In this document: positions 10,354 to 18,332 of the stretch, piece after piece | Layout of the letters: the number at the start of each line of letters is the position of its first letter | Position numbering within the stretch: position 1 is the stretch's first letter | Source: Curtobacterium sp. VKM Ac-2865 | GTDB lineage: Bacteria > Actinomycetota > Actinomycetes > Actinomycetales > Microbacteriaceae | Length of the DNA: 64,000 bases | NCBI RefSeq assembly: GCF_015350905.1 | Contig: NZ_JADKRZ010000005.1 | Coordinates: forward strand, 62,001-126,000 | Reading direction: 5' to 3' | Made by a program: the position numbers and the translations under genes | The notes under the pieces: generated by a model | Databases searched by the model: none | The model's input: the letters and a program-made list of their open reading frames with translations, nothing else | Told to the model about the DNA's origin: nothing

Positions 10354-11451
10354 TCAGCGGATGAGGGACGTCGTCGACGCGAACGACCGCGACAGCACCG
10401 CCGCGCGGTACCGCTCGAGCGCCGCGGCCCCGGCCCCGACGGACTCGAGCGCCGCGAACCCCGCGCCGAGCACCGGCGGGACGGTCACCCACGTGGGCAC
10501 CGCGCCGGGGACCCGGGCGGCGAGGCCGTCCACGACCGCGTCGACGAGCAGCGGGTGCCGTGCCGCGAGCACGCCCCCGCCGAGCACGACGGGCACCGGC
10601 ACCGCTGCCGATCCACCGAGCCCGAGGCGCTCGAGCGCGACGGCCGCCAGCAGGACGATCTCCTCCGCCTGGCGTGCCACGACCCCGGCAGCGACGGCGT
10701 CACCGGCCCCGGCGACCTCGAACAGCACGGGGCAGAGCCGGTTCACCACGCCCGGGTCGAGCCGGCCGAAGTGGATGGCCTCGGTGACCGAACGGACGGT
10801 GTCGAGCCCGAGCGCCGCCGGCACCGCTGCCTCGAGTGCCGTGGCGGGACCACGGCCGTCCTCCGCACGGGCCGCGTGCCAGAGCGCCCGGTTGCCGAGC
10901 CAGGCACCGCCGCCCCAGTCGCCGGAGACGTCCCCGATCGCCGGGAACCGGGACGTCTCGCCGTCGGCACGGACGGCGAGGGCGTTGATCCCGGTGCCGC
11001 ACACGACCGCGGCGGCGTCCGGGGACAGGGTGCCGGCCCGCAGCAGCGCGAACAGGTCGTTGTCGAGGACGTCCGGCGCGCCGCCGTCCTCGGCCCAGTG
11101 GGCCAGGGCCGCCTCGGCCGCGACGAGCTCGTCATGCAGGTCGAGCCCCGCCAGGTACACGTGCGTGGTCAGGATCCGCGCACCGCCGAGCGAGCGCACC
11201 ACCCGCCCGCGCACGTCGTCGAGGATCGGGCCGGCCAGCTCCCACCCGCGGGTCTGCGGGTTCGAGCCCGGCCCGCGGGCGTGGCCGACGATCGAGCCGT
11301 CCAGGGCGATCGCGACGACGTCGGTCTTGCTGCCGCCGCCGTCGACGGCGAGCACGACGTCGGTCGCCTGCGGTGCCGTGGTACGCGGCGGAGCCGTCGG
11401 ACGGGAGGCTCGGGCCGTCCCCGCCTCGCCGGCTCGGCTCAACCCGCCCAC
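10354..11451 (-). CDS. BadF/BadG-type N-acetylglucosamine-like kinase
   Basis: This 365-residue sugar kinase of the actin/hexokinase ATPase fold has the first phosphate motif VVLAVDGGGSKTDVVAI, the second VVCGTGINALAV, GDVSGDWGGGAWLG, and a late adenosine motif (PVVLGGGVLA). The family includes N-acetylglucosamine kinases. The GTG start at 11451 overlaps the end of the GH4 gene by 13 bp. About 25 Ser/Pro/Thr-rich residues precede the catalytic core and include a half copy of the GGGAGGCTCG repeat. It is the last gene of the sugar operon and probably phosphorylates the imported or released sugar. Confidence 0.82.
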   Translation of the reverse strand: MGGLSRAGEAGTARASRPTAPPRTTAPQATDVVLAVDGGGSKTDVVAIALDGSIVGHARGPGSNPQTRGWELAGPILDDVRGRVVRSLGGARILTTHVYLAGLDLHDELVAAEAALAHWAEDGGAPDVLDNDLFALLRAGTLSPDAAAVVCGTGINALAVRADGETSRFPAIGDVSGDWGGGAWLGNRALWHAARAEDGRGPATALEAAVPAALGLDTVRSVTEAIHFGRLDPGVVNRLCPVLFEVAGAGDAVAAGVVARQAEEIVLLAAVALERLGLGGSAAVPVPVVLGGGVLAARHPLLVDAVVDGLAARVPGAVPTWVTVPPVLGAGFAALESVGAGAAALERYRAAVLSRSFASTTSLIR

Positions 11452-12746
11452 GTCCCCTGCTCCGATCGCGCCCACGGGATGTGGTCCGCGTTCGCGGCCA
11501 GCAGCAGGTCGGTCAGCTTCTCGGCCTTGTCGAGCTGCCCGACGAGCGGGTGCGCCCACATCGCGCGGAGCACCCGGTCGCGGCCACCGTGCACGGCCGC
11601 GTCGAGGGCCAGGCGTTCGTACCCGGCGACGTGCGCGACGAGTCCGGCCATGTCGGGGTCGAGCGGGTTCACGGGCAGCGGGGTGATCGCCTGCCGGGTG
11701 ACGCGCGCCGGCACCTCGATGACGTGGTCGTCGGGGAGGAACGGGAACGTGCCGTCGTTCCGGACGTTGAGCACCTGCACGTCGCCGCGGTCGCTGAGGA
11801 TCGAGGAGAGCACGTCGATCGCTGCCTCGGAGTAGTACGCACCACCGCGCTGCTCGAGCTCGACGGGCTTCGTGACGACGGACGGGTCCGCGTACTTCGC
11901 CAGCAGTGCCCGTTCGGTCTCCATGACGGCCTCGGCGCGCGTGGGCTCGTGGAGCTGTTCCTCGAGCACGACGTCGTGGCTGTAGAAGTACCGCAGGTAG
12001 TACGAGGGGATGGCATGTTGGAGCCGGATCAGGTCCTCGCCCATGTGGACGCTCTCGGACATCCGGGTGAGTGCGCCGCCGTCCGGGCTGAGCAGCTCGT
12101 CGAGCACGTCGCGCGAGGACCCGTCGGCGCCGGTGACGTGCACGCCGCGCTCCCACGTCAGGTGGTTCAGGCCGACGTGGTCGAGCCGTACGTGGTCCGG
12201 CGCGACACCGAACTCCTTCGCGAAGCGCCGCTGGAAGCCGATCGCCACGTTGCAGAGGCCGACGGCGCGGTGTCCGGCCTCGAGCAGTGCCCGCGTGACG
12301 ATGCCGACCGGGTTCGTGAAGTCGACGATCCAGGCGTCGGGCTTGGCGTGCTTGCGGACCAGCTCGGCGTACTCGAGCACGACGGGCACGGTGCGCAGCG
12401 CCTTCGCGAAGCCGCCGGGGCCGGTGGTCTCCTGCCCGATGCAGCAGGCTTCGTGCGGCCAGGTCTCGTCCTGCTGCCTGGCCGCCTGCCCGCCGATGCG
12501 GAGCTGGAACATCACGGCGTCGGCGTCGGTCACGCCCGCGACGACGTCGTCGGTCACGTGCACGGTGCCCGGGTGGCCGGCGTGGGCGAACATCCGCTTC
12601 GCCACACCGCCGACGAGTTCGCGGCGCACGGGGTCGGGGTCGACGAGCCAGAGCTCGTCGATGGGGAGTTGGTCGCGGAGCCGGGCGAAGCCGTCCACGA
12701 GTTCGGGGGTGTAGGTGGAACCGCCACCAACGACTGTGAGTTTCAC
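11439..12746 (-). CDS. GH4 6-phospho-beta-glucosidase
   Basis: The 435-residue protein starts with the Rossmann motif MKLTVVGGGSTYTPELV that binds NAD. It has the GH4 metal ligands Cys in GLCNVAIGF and His in VGLNHLTWER, plus DFTNPVGIVTRALL. GH4 enzymes hydrolyse phosphorylated beta-glucosides by an oxidation-elimination mechanism using NAD and Mn. Here the neighbouring transporter is an ABC system, not a phosphotransferase system, so the 6-phosphate must be added inside the cell, perhaps by the overlapping kinase gene. It lies 6 bp after the permease gene. Confidence 0.9.
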   Translation of the reverse strand: MKLTVVGGGSTYTPELVDGFARLRDQLPIDELWLVDPDPVRRELVGGVAKRMFAHAGHPGTVHVTDDVVAGVTDADAVMFQLRIGGQAARQQDETWPHEACCIGQETTGPGGFAKALRTVPVVLEYAELVRKHAKPDAWIVDFTNPVGIVTRALLEAGHRAVGLCNVAIGFQRRFAKEFGVAPDHVRLDHVGLNHLTWERGVHVTGADGSSRDVLDELLSPDGGALTRMSESVHMGEDLIRLQHAIPSYYLRYFYSHDVVLEEQLHEPTRAEAVMETERALLAKYADPSVVTKPVELEQRGGAYYSEAAIDVLSSILSDRGDVQVLNVRNDGTFPFLPDDHVIEVPARVTRQAITPLPVNPLDPDMAGLVAHVAGYERLALDAAVHGGRDRVLRAMWAHPLVGQLDKAEKLTDLLLAANADHIPWARSEQGTWAG

Positions 12747-12752
12747 TGGTGC

Positions 12753-13673
12753 TTATCCCTTCACGCCGGTGAGCGCGATGCCCTCGACGAATGCCTTCTG
12801 TGCGAAGAAGAAGATGATGACGACCGGGACCATGACGACGACGGTCATCGCCATCGTCATCGACCAGTCGGTGCCGTGCTGCCCGCGGAACGTCGCGAGA
12901 CCGTACGCCACCGGCCAGGCGGCCTGGTTCTCGGACGCGTACAGGAGCGGGCCGTAGTAGTCGTTCCACGAGTGGAAGAACATGAAGATGGCGGCGGACG
13001 CGATGCCCGGTCGGGCCATCGGCACGATCACGCGCCAGAGCACCCGCCACTCACCGCAGCCGTCGATGCGTGCGGCGTCGCCGTACTCCTTCGGGATCGT
13101 CATGAAGAACTGCCGGAGCAGGAAGATGCTGAACGCGTCCCCGAGCAGGTTCGGCAGGATCAGCGGCCACAGCGTGCCGGTCAGGTGCAGGTGCGACCAC
13201 ATCACGTAGACCGGCACCGCGGTGACCTGCGGGGGCAGGAGCATCGCGACGATGATCACGGTGAAGATGAGGTTGGCGCCCTTGAACTTGATCTGGGCGA
13301 GCGCGTACGCGGCCGGCACCGAGCTGACGAGCATGAACGCGGTGGCGAGCACGGCGTAGAGCGCCGAGTTGCCGAACCACTGCGCGAGCGGCAGCTCCGT
13401 GAAGACCTTGCCGTAGTTGCTCAGGTCGAAGGGCTTCGGGATGATCGACGCCGTCAGGGCCTGGTTGCTCGACATCAGCGACGTCAGGACCACGAACAGG
13501 ATCGGGGCGATCGTCAGCACGGCGACCGCGACGAGTGCGGCGTGCTCGGCGACCCACAGGAGCATGTTCCGGCGAGGCTTCCCAGCTGGCGTGCGGGGAG
13601 TGGGAGACGGCAACTCCAGGGCGCGGACGGCCTTCGGCCGCGTTGCCGGTGTCCTCCGGCCGACTGTGCTCAT
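12753..13673 (-). CDS. Carbohydrate ABC transporter permease (MalG type)
   Basis: This 306-residue inner permease has six predicted membrane segments and the EAA loop EYGDAARIDGCGEWRVLWRV that docks the ATPase. The first ~35 residues are cytoplasmic and basic. The ATG at 13673 overlaps the stop of the upstream permease (ATGA). It pairs with the 13670-14716 permease and the lipoprotein binding protein. No ATPase gene is in the locus, so a shared MsiK-type ATPase encoded elsewhere probably powers it, as in many actinobacterial sugar importers. Confidence 0.92.
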   Translation of the reverse strand: MSTVGRRTPATRPKAVRALELPSPTPRTPAGKPRRNMLLWVAEHAALVAVAVLTIAPILFVVLTSLMSSNQALTASIIPKPFDLSNYGKVFTELPLAQWFGNSALYAVLATAFMLVSSVPAAYALAQIKFKGANLIFTVIIVAMLLPPQVTAVPVYVMWSHLHLTGTLWPLILPNLLGDAFSIFLLRQFFMTIPKEYGDAARIDGCGEWRVLWRVIVPMARPGIASAAIFMFFHSWNDYYGPLLYASENQAAWPVAYGLATFRGQHGTDWSMTMAMTVVVMVPVVIIFFFAQKAFVEGIALTGVKG

Positions 13674-14716
13674 GATCCGTCCTCCGGCCGGAACACAGAG
13701 ATCCGGCGCAACGTGAACACGAGCACCACGGCGGTCACCACGAACAGCACGACGGCCATGGCGGACGCGTACCCGAACTGGAAGTTCGCGAACCCGTGCT
13801 GGTACAGCAGCTCGGTGTAGGTCAGCAGCGACGTGCCCGGGTACCCGAGCAGCGCCGCCGTCCCGCCGCCGATCGTGGCCTTGCCGGACGCGACGCTCGA
13901 CGCGACCGCGGCCTCGGTGAAGTACTGCAGGGCGGCGATCACCCCGGTCACGGCGGCGAAGCCGATCACCGGCGAGATGGTCGGCAGCGTGATGTGTCGG
14001 ACCTGCTGCATCCCGGTCGCACCGTCGAGCGACGCGGCCTCGTACAGGTCGCGTGGTACGTCGAGCAGGGACGCCAGGAAGATGATCATGATGTCGCCCA
14101 TCACCCAGACGCCCAGGATCACGAGCGAGGGCTTCGACCACGACGGGTCGTTGAACCACAGTGGTCCGTCGATGCCGAAGACCCGCAGGATCTGGTTCAC
14201 CGGCCCGGTGCCGGGGTTGAACAGGAACACGAACGCCACGACGCTCGCCACCGGCGGCACCAGGGCGGGCAGGTAGAACAGCGTCCGCCAGAACCCGGTC
14301 ATCGTCTTCGCGCGGCTGAGCAGCCCAGCGACGAGCAGCCCGAACACGATGCGGACCGGCACCAGGATGACGACGAACCAGATCGTGTTGAGGACCGCCG
14401 GCCCGATCTGCGGGTCCTGGGTGAACAGGAACTTGTAGTTGAGCAGCCCGACGAACTGCGGTTCCTGCAGCTGGTTGTACCGCGTGAACGAGTAGAAGAC
14501 CGATGCCACGAGCGGGTAGGCGAAGAAGATCGCGAGTCCCGCCAGGGCCGGCGCCAGCATCCCGAGTGCGACCAGACGGCGGCGCGAGTCCGCGGAGCGG
14601 CGCCGACGGGGCGGGGCCGCGGCGGGCACCGGACCGGACCCCGTCGGGCCCGTGGGCCGGGAGGACCGGCCGAGCCGGGCCTCCCGGCCGGAGGCGGTCT
14701 TGGTGGGTGTGCTCAT
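13670..14716 (-). CDS. Carbohydrate ABC transporter permease (MalF type)
   Basis: The 348-residue protein has a long Arg/Pro-rich N-terminus (about 50 residues, holding a half copy of the CGAGCCGGGCCTCCCGG repeat), then six membrane segments. The EAA loop is DLYEAASLDGATGMQQVRHI. It forms a heterodimer with the following permease. Its ATG at 14716 overlaps the stop of the binding-protein gene by one base. Confidence 0.92.
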   Translation of the reverse strand: MSTPTKTASGREARLGRSSRPTGPTGSGPVPAAAPPRRRRSADSRRRLVALGMLAPALAGLAIFFAYPLVASVFYSFTRYNQLQEPQFVGLLNYKFLFTQDPQIGPAVLNTIWFVVILVPVRIVFGLLVAGLLSRAKTMTGFWRTLFYLPALVPPVASVVAFVFLFNPGTGPVNQILRVFGIDGPLWFNDPSWSKPSLVILGVWVMGDIMIIFLASLLDVPRDLYEAASLDGATGMQQVRHITLPTISPVIGFAAVTGVIAALQYFTEAAVASSVASGKATIGGGTAALLGYPGTSLLTYTELLYQHGFANFQFGYASAMAVVLFVVTAVVLVFTLRRISVFRPEDGS

Positions 14717-16056
14717 CAGGGACCCGCCAGCTGGTTCGCGTTGTCGATGTCCGAGTCGAGCTTCTTCAGCTTGGCGTCGAGGTCCCCGCCGTTCTGCTGG
14801 TAGGCCTGCCAGAACTTCGTGAACGTGCCGATGTAGGCGGCGCCGTCCGCGGTCGCGGGGGACGTGATCGTCTTCGGGTCACCGGCGACGTCGACGAAGG
14901 TCTTGTAGTTCGCGTCCACCTCGAGGTCGGGGGACTTCAGGGCGGACGTGAGCGTCGGGATGTTCTTCAGCCCGTTGCCGAGCGTGACCTGCGCGTCCGT
15001 GTCCGTCGACAGGTACTTGAGCAGTGCCCAGGCGAGCTCCGGGTTCTTCGAGCCCTTCGCGACACCCGCCACGTTGCCCGCGATGTACGTCGAGCCGTAG
15101 TTGCCGACGCCGTCCAGCACCGGGGTGGGGGCGGTGCCGTAGTCGAGGTCCGGCTTCTGGTCCTTGATGAACGCGGTGCGGTACTCGCCGTCGATCTGCA
15201 TGGCGACCTGGCCGGTCTGGAACGCGTTGTCGGCGGCGAACTCCTGGCCGAGGCCGGACGTGAAGGCCTTGAGCTTGTCGTAGCCGATCGCGTCGACGTA
15301 GCCCTTCTGCCACTCGATCAGCTTCTTCCAGTCGGGGGAGGAGCCGATCTCGCTGTTCCCCTTCGTGTCCAACCAGGTGCCGTTGATCATCGGCGCGAAG
15401 TGCTCGGGCGAGTTCTCGTAGAAGTCGATGAGCGGGTTGAAGCCGAGCTGCTTGATCGAGCCGTCCGCGTTGTACGTCGTCAGCTTCAGACCGTCGGCCT
15501 TGAGCTCGTCGAGGGTCTTCGGTGGTGTGGTGATGCCGGCCTTCGCGAACGCCGCCTTGTTGTACATCAGCGCGCTCACGTCGGCGAGGGCCGGGAGCGT
15601 GCAGCGCGTGCCCTTGTAGGCCGTGTAGCCCCGGACCGCCTTCGGGATGTCGGAGATGTCGACCTTGTCCCGCTTGATGTACGGCGACAGGTCGCGGAAG
15701 GCACCGGAGGAGCAGAAGCTGCCGACGATCGCGGTCGAGTACGACAGTCCCACGTCGATGTTCTGCCCTGACGAGATGGCCTTCTGCAGCTTCTCGTCGT
15801 CCTGCCCGGCGTGGATGTCGACCTTCACGTCGGGGTTGGCCTTCTCGAAGCCGTCGACGGCGCTCTGCACGACGCCGGCCTCGCGACCGGTGAAGAAGTG
15901 CCACAGGGACACGGTGCCCTTGAGCTCCTTCGGCGCGGCCTTGTCGATCGACGCCGCGCTGCTGCCGGAGCTGCAGCCGGCCATGACGAGGGCGCCGGTG
16001 GCGGCGACGGCGGTCGCGGTGACGATCCGCCGGAGGGTGGGACGGGGGAGTGACAT
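14716..16056 (-). CDS. Extracellular sugar-binding lipoprotein (family 1)
   Basis: The 446-residue protein begins with a lipoprotein signal peptide ending in the lipobox LVMAGC (Cys about residue 28), so it is anchored outside the membrane by lipid. It contains the usual family 1 features: SLWHFFTG near the start, GFEKANPDVKVDI, and GQVAMQIDGEY late in the protein. It delivers a sugar to the two permeases. The GH4 and kinase genes suggest a beta-linked disaccharide or amino-sugar ligand, which is inference. It is the first gene of the minus-strand operon. Confidence 0.92.
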   Translation of the reverse strand: MSLPRPTLRRIVTATAVAATGALVMAGCSSGSSAASIDKAAPKELKGTVSLWHFFTGREAGVVQSAVDGFEKANPDVKVDIHAGQDDEKLQKAISSGQNIDVGLSYSTAIVGSFCSSGAFRDLSPYIKRDKVDISDIPKAVRGYTAYKGTRCTLPALADVSALMYNKAAFAKAGITTPPKTLDELKADGLKLTTYNADGSIKQLGFNPLIDFYENSPEHFAPMINGTWLDTKGNSEIGSSPDWKKLIEWQKGYVDAIGYDKLKAFTSGLGQEFAADNAFQTGQVAMQIDGEYRTAFIKDQKPDLDYGTAPTPVLDGVGNYGSTYIAGNVAGVAKGSKNPELAWALLKYLSTDTDAQVTLGNGLKNIPTLTSALKSPDLEVDANYKTFVDVAGDPKTITSPATADGAAYIGTFTKFWQAYQQNGGDLDAKLKKLDSDIDNANQLAGP

Positions 16057-16215
16057 GCGGTACTCGCTCTCTGGTCTCGCTCCGTGTTGCTCGTCCGGGG
16101 CCGACCGCGCGGACGTCGTCCGTGCGACGGGCCCTGGTTCCGGGCGCGACGAAGAGCCCTGTGACAGGGCTGGGGTGGATGTGCCTCGAGTGGTGCGGGT
16201 GGGAGTGGTGCTGGT
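16057..16215. other. Promoter gap between ROK gene and sugar operon
   Basis: This 159-bp stretch between the ROK gene stop and the binding-protein start must hold the operon promoter on the minus strand. A purine-rich AGAGAGCGAG lies just upstream of the start codon and could act as a weak ribosome site. I do not see a clear palindromic operator. Confidence 0.4.
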
Positions 16216-17457
16216 CTAGGTGCGCTGGACGGTGTCCGGCTCGGGCGCATCGTCGCTGATGGTCTCGAGCCGGTCGCCGAGCGCGGACCGCACGACGTCG
16301 ATGAGGACGTGTCGTGCGCCGTGGAGGACGGGGGTGTCGGGGACGCCGGGTGGCACCACGGCCGTGGACCAGCGCGAGCGGGTCCTGAGCCAGGCGGTCA
16401 CCGCGGCGGCCAGAGCGGGACCGCCCGCGATCCCGGTCGGGCCGTGCAGCACGACCGTCTCGGGGTCGGCCACGGCGAGGGCGGGGAGCACGTTGTGCCC
16501 GACGCGCTCGCCGAGGGCGGTCATGAAGGGGTGCTGCGCGGGGAGCCCCGGCAGCTGCGGGAGCACCTGACGCCAGTCGGCAGCACTGCCGTCCGGCGCC
16601 GTGATCCCGTGTTCGGCGGCGAGGGCGATGATCGCGGGCTCGGAGATGAGGTCCGCGACGATCGTCGCCGTCGGGTCGAGGGGGAGCGCGTCGGCGGGCA
16701 CGCTCAGGTAGCCGATCTCGCCCGCGGCGCCCGAGGCCCCGGCGTGCAGACGGCCGTCGAGGTCGAGTGCCATGCCGAGGCCCTCCGCCATCCAGAACAG
16801 CGCGAACGAGCCGGGGGCGCGGCCCGCACCCATGTTCCGCTCGGCGATCGCCGCGAGGTTGGCGTCGTTCTCGATGACGACCCGCACGCCGAGGGCGTCC
16901 GACAGGGTCCGCGAGACCTGCTCGCGCGGCCACCCCGGCAGGCCGTCGGTGAAGATGAGGGTGTCCGTGGCGTGGTCGACACTGGCCTGCACGCCCACGG
17001 CGACGGCGGTGACGAGGTCGGGGTCGATGCCCGCGGCCGCTGCGGCACGGCTGACGGCGGCCGCGACGATGTCCTCGCCCGGCGCGCGCATCTCCTGCTC
17101 GTCCATCCGGTGCTCGGCGACGGGGTAGGACCGCCCGCTTGCGTCGACGACGGTCGAGCGGACGTCGACGAGTTGGACGTCCACGGCGACGGCGAGGTCG
17201 CGGTCGGTGATGGCCTCGTACACGACGGCGCTCGGGCCGCGGCGGCCGGCCTGCGAGTCGGTGCCGGCTTCGCGGAGGAGCCCCGCGGCTTCGAGTCGGC
17301 GGATGATCTCGGCGGCGGTCGGCTTGCTCAGGCCGGTGCGCTGGGCGATCTCGTTCCGCGTCATCGGGCCGTCGTCGAGCAGCAGGCTGAGGGCGGCGCG
17401 GTCGTTGAGCACGCGGAGGAGGGCCGGCTGCCCGGGGGTGCGTCCTCGTGGTGTCAT
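16216..17457 (-). CDS. ROK-family transcriptional regulator
   Basis: The 413-residue protein has an N-terminal winged helix (MTRNEIAQRTGLSKPTAAEI) and a sugar-kinase-like ROK domain (AVDVQLVDVRSTVVDASG; IENDANLAAIAERNMG). I do not see the CxCGxxGC zinc motif common in ROK proteins. It lies just upstream of the sugar operon in the same direction and probably represses it until the sugar binds. I chose the ATG at 17457; an in-frame TTG at 17478 preceded by AAGAAGG would add 7 residues and is also possible. Confidence 0.85.
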   Translation of the reverse strand: MTPRGRTPGQPALLRVLNDRAALSLLLDDGPMTRNEIAQRTGLSKPTAAEIIRRLEAAGLLREAGTDSQAGRRGPSAVVYEAITDRDLAVAVDVQLVDVRSTVVDASGRSYPVAEHRMDEQEMRAPGEDIVAAAVSRAAAAAGIDPDLVTAVAVGVQASVDHATDTLIFTDGLPGWPREQVSRTLSDALGVRVVIENDANLAAIAERNMGAGRAPGSFALFWMAEGLGMALDLDGRLHAGASGAAGEIGYLSVPADALPLDPTATIVADLISEPAIIALAAEHGITAPDGSAADWRQVLPQLPGLPAQHPFMTALGERVGHNVLPALAVADPETVVLHGPTGIAGGPALAAAVTAWLRTRSRWSTAVVPPGVPDTPVLHGARHVLIDVVRSALGDRLETISDDAPEPDTVQRT

Positions 17458-17476
17458 GTCGAGGACTGTAACGGAC

Positions 17477-17497
17477 AACCTTCTTTACTGAAAGGTT
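17477..17497. promoter_or_regulatory. Candidate operator at the ROK gene start
   Basis: AACCTT (17477-17482) and AAGGTT (17492-17497) form 6-bp arms around a 9-bp A/T-rich spacer (CTTTACTGA when read outward). Its position right at the ROK start fits autoregulation. The inner CTTTACTGAAAG is itself nearly symmetric. Confidence 0.4.
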
Positions 17498-17668
17498 TGT
17501 TCACAGTTCCGAAACACGCGTTCCGCTGCGCGAAACACGGGGGGTGGGGTGGGTGGCGCTTTCGCGCGTTGGGGGTCGTTTCGCGCGTAGGAGGTCGTTC
17601 CTTCCGACCCACCACGCGCGATCCCGCTCGCCAGCGCGACCGTCATGGGTCGGAACGTGCGCCGAGAC

Positions 17669-17710
17669 GGACGGGAGGCTCGGTGCCAGCTGGCGCCGAG
17701 CCTCCCGTCC
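17669..17710. terminator. GGAGGC-family palindrome
   Basis: A 42-bp palindrome centred on AGCT, perfect apart from one G-T pair, with arms starting GGACGGGAGGCTCGG. There is no gene directly upstream on either strand except the divergent ROK gene about 210 bp away, so here it may insulate the peptide cluster rather than end a gene. Confidence 0.5.
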
Positions 17711-17995
17711 CGTAGTGGTACATCGGGAGCATCCGGTGGGAGGCGCGTCAGGGGGCGACCGTGACTGGCGGGACTGCACCCTGATGGCACGGAGCTCGTC
17801 CGGGTCCGCGGTGGCCCGATCTCGTCCTCCGATGGCGATGCGTGGACACCCGAACCGACGTCGTGGAGCACCGTGTGACCCGCGTTCCGGGTGTACCCCA
17901 TGTCCCCTTTTCAACCCACCGTTCCCTGAGAATCATCATGGAAATCGGAATCCAGGCCTCTGGTATTTCACGCTTCGACGCTACGTTTTCGGGAA

Positions 17996-18016
17996 CCCGA
18001 TCCGGAGCGGATCGGG
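17996..18016. promoter_or_regulatory. Inverted repeat in the peptide-gene leader
   Basis: Perfect 8-bp arms CCCGATCC (17996-18003) and GGATCGGG (18009-18016) around GGAGC. It lies 59 bp before the peptide start and 9 bp after a TACGTT -10 candidate (17982-17987). It could be an operator or a leader hairpin. Confidence 0.4.
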
Positions 18017-18074
18017 AGGAACGGCGGGGGGCCGTTGATTGCGCTCCTCCGCTCAACGCAAGAGGAGAAACGCC

Positions 18075-18257
18075 ATGTCACCGACTGCCGTGAACGAGCT
18101 CGAATCCGCTCTGGCCGCCCTCGACGACTTCAGCGGTTGGGACGTCGTCGTCCCGGACACCGCGGAAGCCGTGATGACCGTCGAGCGTCGCGACGTGATC
18201 GAGATCACGAGCGAGTTCTCGACGCTGGGCGGAAGCCGCCCGCGTCAGATCTCCTGA
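18075..18257 (+). CDS. Candidate RiPP precursor peptide (60 aa)
   Basis: The 60-residue peptide has an acidic, helix-prone N-terminal part (NELESALAALDDFSGWD) and ends SEFSTLGGSRPRQIS. The ATG has a near-ideal ribosome site (AGGAG at 18063-18067, 7-base spacing). I do not recognise the family. Leader-like acidic N-terminus, polar basic C-terminus with two arginines (R55, R57), its place as first gene before two PLP enzymes, a ureohydrolase with an RRE-like domain and an exporter pair, and the palindrome right behind it all fit a ribosomally made, modified peptide. The Gly-Gly at 52-53 might mark the leader-core border, but no C39 peptidase is present. Another reading is a small regulatory or carrier protein. 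Confidence 0.6.
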   Translation: MSPTAVNELESALAALDDFSGWDVVVPDTAEAVMTVERRDVIEITSEFSTLGGSRPRQIS

Positions 18258-18262
18258 TCAAC

Positions 18263-18294
18263 GACGTGGCGTGCCGGATCCGGCACGCCACGTC
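18263..18294 (+). terminator. Perfect 32-bp palindrome behind the peptide gene
   Basis: The two 16-base halves (GACGTGGCGTGCCGGA and its exact complement) make a strong hairpin 5 bp after the peptide stop and 38 bp before the next start. No T-run follows. Such a site usually lets part of the transcription stop, giving more peptide message than enzyme message. Confidence 0.75.
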
Positions 18295-18332
18295 CTCTCC
18301 GCCATTCGAACTCGCTCTCGTGAAGGGCTCCA

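Larger units (their letters stand above)
17498..18074. other. 577-bp non-coding stretch before the peptide cluster
   Basis: No convincing gene. It contains a tandem 19-bp repeat (17560-17578 and 17579-17597, starting TTTCGCGCGT), inverted GCGCGAAAC/GTTTCGCGC (17528-17536 and 17578-17586), a 42-bp palindrome of the GGAGGC family (17669-17710), and an A/T-richer segment from about 17915 that must contain the promoter and leader of the peptide gene. A 51-codon frame (ATG 17939 to 18093) overlaps the peptide gene start; it lacks a good ribosome site, and I rate it as a doubtful gene. Confidence 0.6.

Noticed and set aside
17501..17914. Minus-strand frames of ~137 codons before the peptide cluster
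   Set aside because: They run through the 42-bp palindrome and tandem repeats and show no protein-like features.
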